This document shows positions 21,696 to 24,878 of a DNA stretch of 24,878 nucleotides, in pieces. Origin of the DNA: Ruminococcus sp. (GTDB lineage Bacteria; Bacillota; Clostridia; Oscillospirales; Acutalibacteraceae). Under the pieces are notes generated by a model that did not search any database, had not been told where the DNA came from, and was given only the letters and a program-made list of their open reading frames with translations. The stretch covers positions 1-24,878 of the forward strand of contig JAFVVB010000104.1 of NCBI GenBank assembly GCA_017502425.1, read 5' to 3'. Numbering within the stretch: the stretch's first letter is position 1; every line of letters begins with the position of its first letter. The translations under genes and the position numbers were made by a program.

Positions 21696-23387
21696 TTACT
21701 TTTTGAATCCGTCTTTCAAAGATACGCTGCGGTTGAAAACGATATTTTCTTTAGTAGAGTCTTTATCAAGACAGAAATATCCGTGACGCATAAACTGGAA
21801 GTTAGCAGGAACATCATAGTTCTCGATAGACTTCTCAGCTTTACATCCGTTCTTCACTACTAATGATTCAGGATTGATAAAATCTAAGAAATCTCTGTCT
21901 CCTGCTTCAGGGTCACTAACTGTAAAGAGGTTATCGTAAAGATTAACAGTAGCCTCTTTATAGTTGTTAGCATCTACCCAGTGGATAGTACCTCTGACCT
22001 TTCTGCCGTCAGGAGTGTTACCGCCTCTGGTGAGTGGGTCATACTCAGCGTAAACAGTAGTAACGTTACCATTCTCGTCCTTTTCGCATCCTGTACATTT
22101 AACGATGTAAGCTGATTTAAGTCTTACTTCGTTACCAGGATAAAGACGCTGGTACTTCTTGATAGGTTCCTCCATAAAGTCGCTACGCTCAATATAGCAC
22201 TCTTTAGAGAAAGTAATAATACGCTTACCGTCAGCTTCGTTGTTAGGGTTGTTTTCAACCTCAAACTCCTCACTCTTACCCTCTTCATAGTTAGTGATAA
22301 CGAGTTTAATAGGGTCAAGCACTACCATAACACGCTTAGCGCTTTCGTTTAAATCTTCTCTTAAACAATGCTCTAAAAAGCTGTATTCAACTGTTGAGTT
22401 AACCTTAGATACACCGATGCGGTCACAGAAATTACGGATAGACTTTGGTGTATAGCCACGTCTTCTCAAACCGCATAAAGTAGGCATTCTAGGGTCGTCC
22501 CAACCTTTTACATAGCCGTTTTCAACTAAAGCTCTGAGCTTACGCTTTGACATAACGGTGTTGTTGATACCAAGACGTGCGAACTCTATCTGTCTAGGCT
22601 TTGAAGGAAGGGAAAGATTATCTATAACCCAGTCGTAAAGTGGTCTGTGGTCTTCAAATTCCAAAGAGCACAGCGAATGAGTAATACCCTCTAATGCGTC
22701 CTCAATAGGATGAGCAAAATCGTACATCGGATAGATGCACCATTTATCACCTGTGCGGTGGTGAGTGATGCGGTTGATTCTGTAAATAACAGGGTCACGC
22801 ATATTGAAGTTACCTGATGCTAAATCAATTTTAGCTCTGAGTGTCATACTACCATCTTCGAACTCACCGTTTTTCATTTTCTCAAAAAGCTCTAAGCTTT
22901 CTTCAATCGGTCTGTCTCTGTACGGACTTTTCGCAGGAGTTTTGAGGTCACCTCTGTACTCTCTCATCTGATCAGCGTTGAGTTCACACACATACGCTAA
23001 ACCTTTTTTAATAAGCTCTACTGCACACTCGTACATTTTATCAAAATACTCAGATGCAAAGTAGAATCTGTCGTCCCAAGTAAAACCGAGCCACTTGATA
23101 TCTTCTTTGATAGCATCAACGTACTCGACGTCTTCTTTAGTAGGGTTTGTGTCGTCCATTCGAAGGTTACAAATACCGTTGAATTTCTGAGCTGTACCAA
23201 AGCTGATGCAAACCGCCTTAGCGTGACCGATGTGAAGATAGCCGTTAGGCTCCGGAGGAAAACGAGTGTGTACAGTCTTACCGTAGTACTGTCCGCCTTC
23301 TGAAATATCCTGTGTCACAAAAGTGTGGATAAAGTTAGACGAAATTTCCTCGTTATTTTCAGTAATATTCTTAATATCTTCTGCCAT
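21696..23387 (-). CDS. glnS: Glutaminyl-tRNA synthetase
   Basis: Charges tRNA-Gln with glutamine. At 563 aa it has the length of the E. coli enzyme (554). Class I signature motifs are both visible: PPEPNGYLHIGHAKA (residues 44-58, HIGH at 52-55) and VMSKRKL (278-284, the KMSKS counterpart). The TRFPPEPNG-YLHIGH form and DDTNPTKED-EYV block are those of GlnRS and not GluRS. The C-terminal anticodon-binding beta-barrels are present through to the FMRHGYFC-LDKDS ending typical of the family. GAAGG precedes the ATG by 7 nt. It lies 24 nt after gltX on the same strand and is probably co-transcribed. Confidence 0.96.
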   Translation of the reverse strand: MAEDIKNITENNEEISSNFIHTFVTQDISEGGQYYGKTVHTRFPPEPNGYLHIGHAKAVCISFGTAQKFNGICNLRMDDTNPTKEDVEYVDAIKEDIKWLGFTWDDRFYFASEYFDKMYECAVELIKKGLAYVCELNADQMREYRGDLKTPAKSPYRDRPIEESLELFEKMKNGEFEDGSMTLRAKIDLASGNFNMRDPVIYRINRITHHRTGDKWCIYPMYDFAHPIEDALEGITHSLCSLEFEDHRPLYDWVIDNLSLPSKPRQIEFARLGINNTVMSKRKLRALVENGYVKGWDDPRMPTLCGLRRRGYTPKSIRNFCDRIGVSKVNSTVEYSFLEHCLREDLNESAKRVMVVLDPIKLVITNYEEGKSEEFEVENNPNNEADGKRIITFSKECYIERSDFMEEPIKKYQRLYPGNEVRLKSAYIVKCTGCEKDENGNVTTVYAEYDPLTRGGNTPDGRKVRGTIHWVDANNYKEATVNLYDNLFTVSDPEAGDRDFLDFINPESLVVKNGCKAEKSIENYDVPANFQFMRHGYFCLDKDSTKENIVFNRSVSLKDGFKK

Positions 23388-23411
23388 ATATAAACCTTCT
23401 TTATTATTTTC

Positions 23412-24860
23412 TTATGCTAATTTAGAAAGACCTGTTTCTATACGTTTAAGGCTTTCTTCTTTACCTAAGATTTCTAAAATCTCGATAGCACCGCCCGGAG
23501 TAACCTGCTTACCTGCTACTGCGATACGTGCAGGCCACATAACAGTACCGTTTTTAACTTCTAACTCTGAAGCTAAAGAAATAAGCGCATCGTGGATAGT
23601 ATCGTGATTAAACTCATCAAGTGCACTTAATTTATCGTAAACCGCCTTGAGCATAACAGGAGCGTTTTCTAAATTAGTCTTGCTCTTTTTATTAACGAAT
23701 AATTCTTTATCATACTGTGGTAACTCGCCGAAAAAGTCAATCATAGCAGGAATGTCGGTGAGCTTTACTGTACGTTGCTGTAAAATAGAAGCGAGCTTAA
23801 TGCGATCGATTTCTTTATCGCCGAGCGCCTGAGTAAAGTAAGGGTCAGCAACTAATGCAAATTCCTCAACGCTCATATTACGGATATATTCAGCGTTAAA
23901 CCAGTCAAGCTTATCGTAGTCAAAAACAGACGGTGACTTTGAAATACCTGAAATATCAAAAACTTTGCACAGCTCATCGAGTGTGAAAATTTCTTGATTA
24001 TCCTTAGGGCACCAGCCTAAAAGTGCGATATAGTTGATGATAGCCTCGCTTAAATATCCCTCTTTGAGTAAATCCTCAAAACCGGTTGAACCGTGACGTT
24101 TAGAAAGCTTTGAAACTGTGCCGTCGTCATTCTTACCGTTAATTAGTGGTAAATGGATATATGTCGGAATTTCCCACCCGAAAGCTTCGTATAAAAGATT
24201 ATATTTAGGTGTTGAAGAAAGATACTCGCTACCACGCACTACGTGAGTGATACCCATAGTGTGGTCATCAATAACGTTAGCGAAATTATAGGTAGGATAT
24301 CCGTCAGCCTTAATGAGAATCTGATCCTGAAGCTCAGAGTTATCAACAGTAATTTCTCCGAATACCGCATCGGTGAATTTAGTCTCGCCGTCTATCGGCA
24401 TTTTCTGGCGGATAACGTAAGGAACACCCTGAGCTAAAAGGCTGTCGATTTCTTCCTTAGGTAAATCTCTGCAATGTCTGTCATAGCCTGCACCTATTGA
24501 AGAACTCTGAACCTGCTCGAGTCGCTCTTTAGTACAGAAGCATCTGTACGCTTTACCTTCTTCAATAAGCTTTTCAGCATATGGTAAATACATATCCTTA
24601 CGCTCACTTTGAACATACGGACCGTACTCACCGCCGATATCAGGACCTTCGTCGTGGATAAGTCCTGCGGTTTTCATAGTGTTATAGATAACATCAACAG
24701 CGCCTTCTACGTAGCGTTCTCTGTCAGTATCCTCAATTCTAAGTACAAACGAACCGCCCATCGATTTAGCCACTAAGTACTCGTACAGCGCAGTACGAAG
24801 ATTACCTACGTGCATAAAACCTGTTGGAGACGGCGCAAAACGTGTTCTGACCTTGCTCAT
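23412..24860 (-). CDS. gltX: Glutamyl-tRNA synthetase
   Basis: Charges tRNA-Glu with glutamate. Class I motifs: RFAPSPTGFMHVGN (residues 7-20; HVGN is the HIGH counterpart) and KLSKRHGS (251-258). The four-Cys zinc cluster of some GluRS is incomplete: CFC at about 107-109 and CRD near 130 are seen. Length 482 aa from ATG 24858-24860, typical for bacteria. An ATG two codons upstream (24864-24866) is only 3 nt from GGGAG (24870-24874), whereas the chosen one is 9 nt away, so I prefer the shorter form beginning MSKVRTRFAPSP; both keep the whole enzyme. Its promoter is outside the window. First of a two-gene unit with glnS. Confidence 0.96.
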   Translation of the reverse strand: MSKVRTRFAPSPTGFMHVGNLRTALYEYLVAKSMGGSFVLRIEDTDRERYVEGAVDVIYNTMKTAGLIHDEGPDIGGEYGPYVQSERKDMYLPYAEKLIEEGKAYRCFCTKERLEQVQSSSIGAGYDRHCRDLPKEEIDSLLAQGVPYVIRQKMPIDGETKFTDAVFGEITVDNSELQDQILIKADGYPTYNFANVIDDHTMGITHVVRGSEYLSSTPKYNLLYEAFGWEIPTYIHLPLINGKNDDGTVSKLSKRHGSTGFEDLLKEGYLSEAIINYIALLGWCPKDNQEIFTLDELCKVFDISGISKSPSVFDYDKLDWFNAEYIRNMSVEEFALVADPYFTQALGDKEIDRIKLASILQQRTVKLTDIPAMIDFFGELPQYDKELFVNKKSKTNLENAPVMLKAVYDKLSALDEFNHDTIHDALISLASELEVKNGTVMWPARIAVAGKQVTPGGAIEILEILGKEESLKRIETGLSKLA

Positions 24861-24878
24861 CGTCATATTCTCCCATCA

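Overview
The window looks like chromosomal DNA of an anaerobic, low-to-moderate GC Firmicute of the Oscillospiraceae, most like Ruminococcus (the amylosome-forming R. bromii group is a reasonable guess). The grounds are five secreted proteins ending in type I dockerins, a cohesin-like membrane-anchored protein, a CBM26-like module, a transketolase split into two genes, a full-length bifunctional AdhE, and good sigma-A promoters and AGGAGG-type ribosome binding sites. The genus is an inference; no rRNA or other marker is present.

Layout, left to right. Bases 1-729 hold the N-terminal 243 codons of an L-asparaginase (minus strand), cut by the window edge. Bases 730-2529 form an accessory patch: a small secreted dockerin protein (plus strand) flanked on both sides by a 113-bp structured repeat in the same orientation, plus an unrecognised 44-codon minus-strand ORF with a good ribosome binding site. 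Bases 2530-4323 are the split transketolase (minus). Bases 4494-6484 are plus-strand genes for coenzyme A supply: type III pantothenate kinase, an ECF-type vitamin-uptake S component (probably pantothenate) and a flavin-reductase-like protein. Bases 6544-8325 are two tandem paralogous membrane-anchored C39-like cysteine peptidases (minus). Bases 8502-11906 are adhE and a small APH-family kinase (plus); the adhE promoter carries an almost perfect Rex (NADH sensor) operator over its -10 box.

Bases 11959-21502 (all minus) are the most unusual part. A fabG-like reductase gene overlaps by 4 nt a gene for a secreted protein with one cohesin-like domain, a Ser/Lys-rich linker and a C-terminal membrane anchor, followed by a sugar-nucleotide-epimerase-like gene. 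Upstream lie four large secreted proteins (389-679 aa) that share beta-sandwich modules (PPC-like and Big_3 Ig-like) in conserved order, all end in a two-repeat dockerin, and have no visible catalytic domain. A cell-surface docking system of non-catalytic modules on a membrane-anchored cohesin is the simplest reading, but binding between them is not shown by sequence. Bases 21696-24860 are glnS and gltX, ordinary housekeeping genes.

Most transcription units end in clear hairpin-plus-T-run terminators, so operon borders can be read well. No rRNA, tRNA, insertion sequence, phage gene or CRISPR array was seen.
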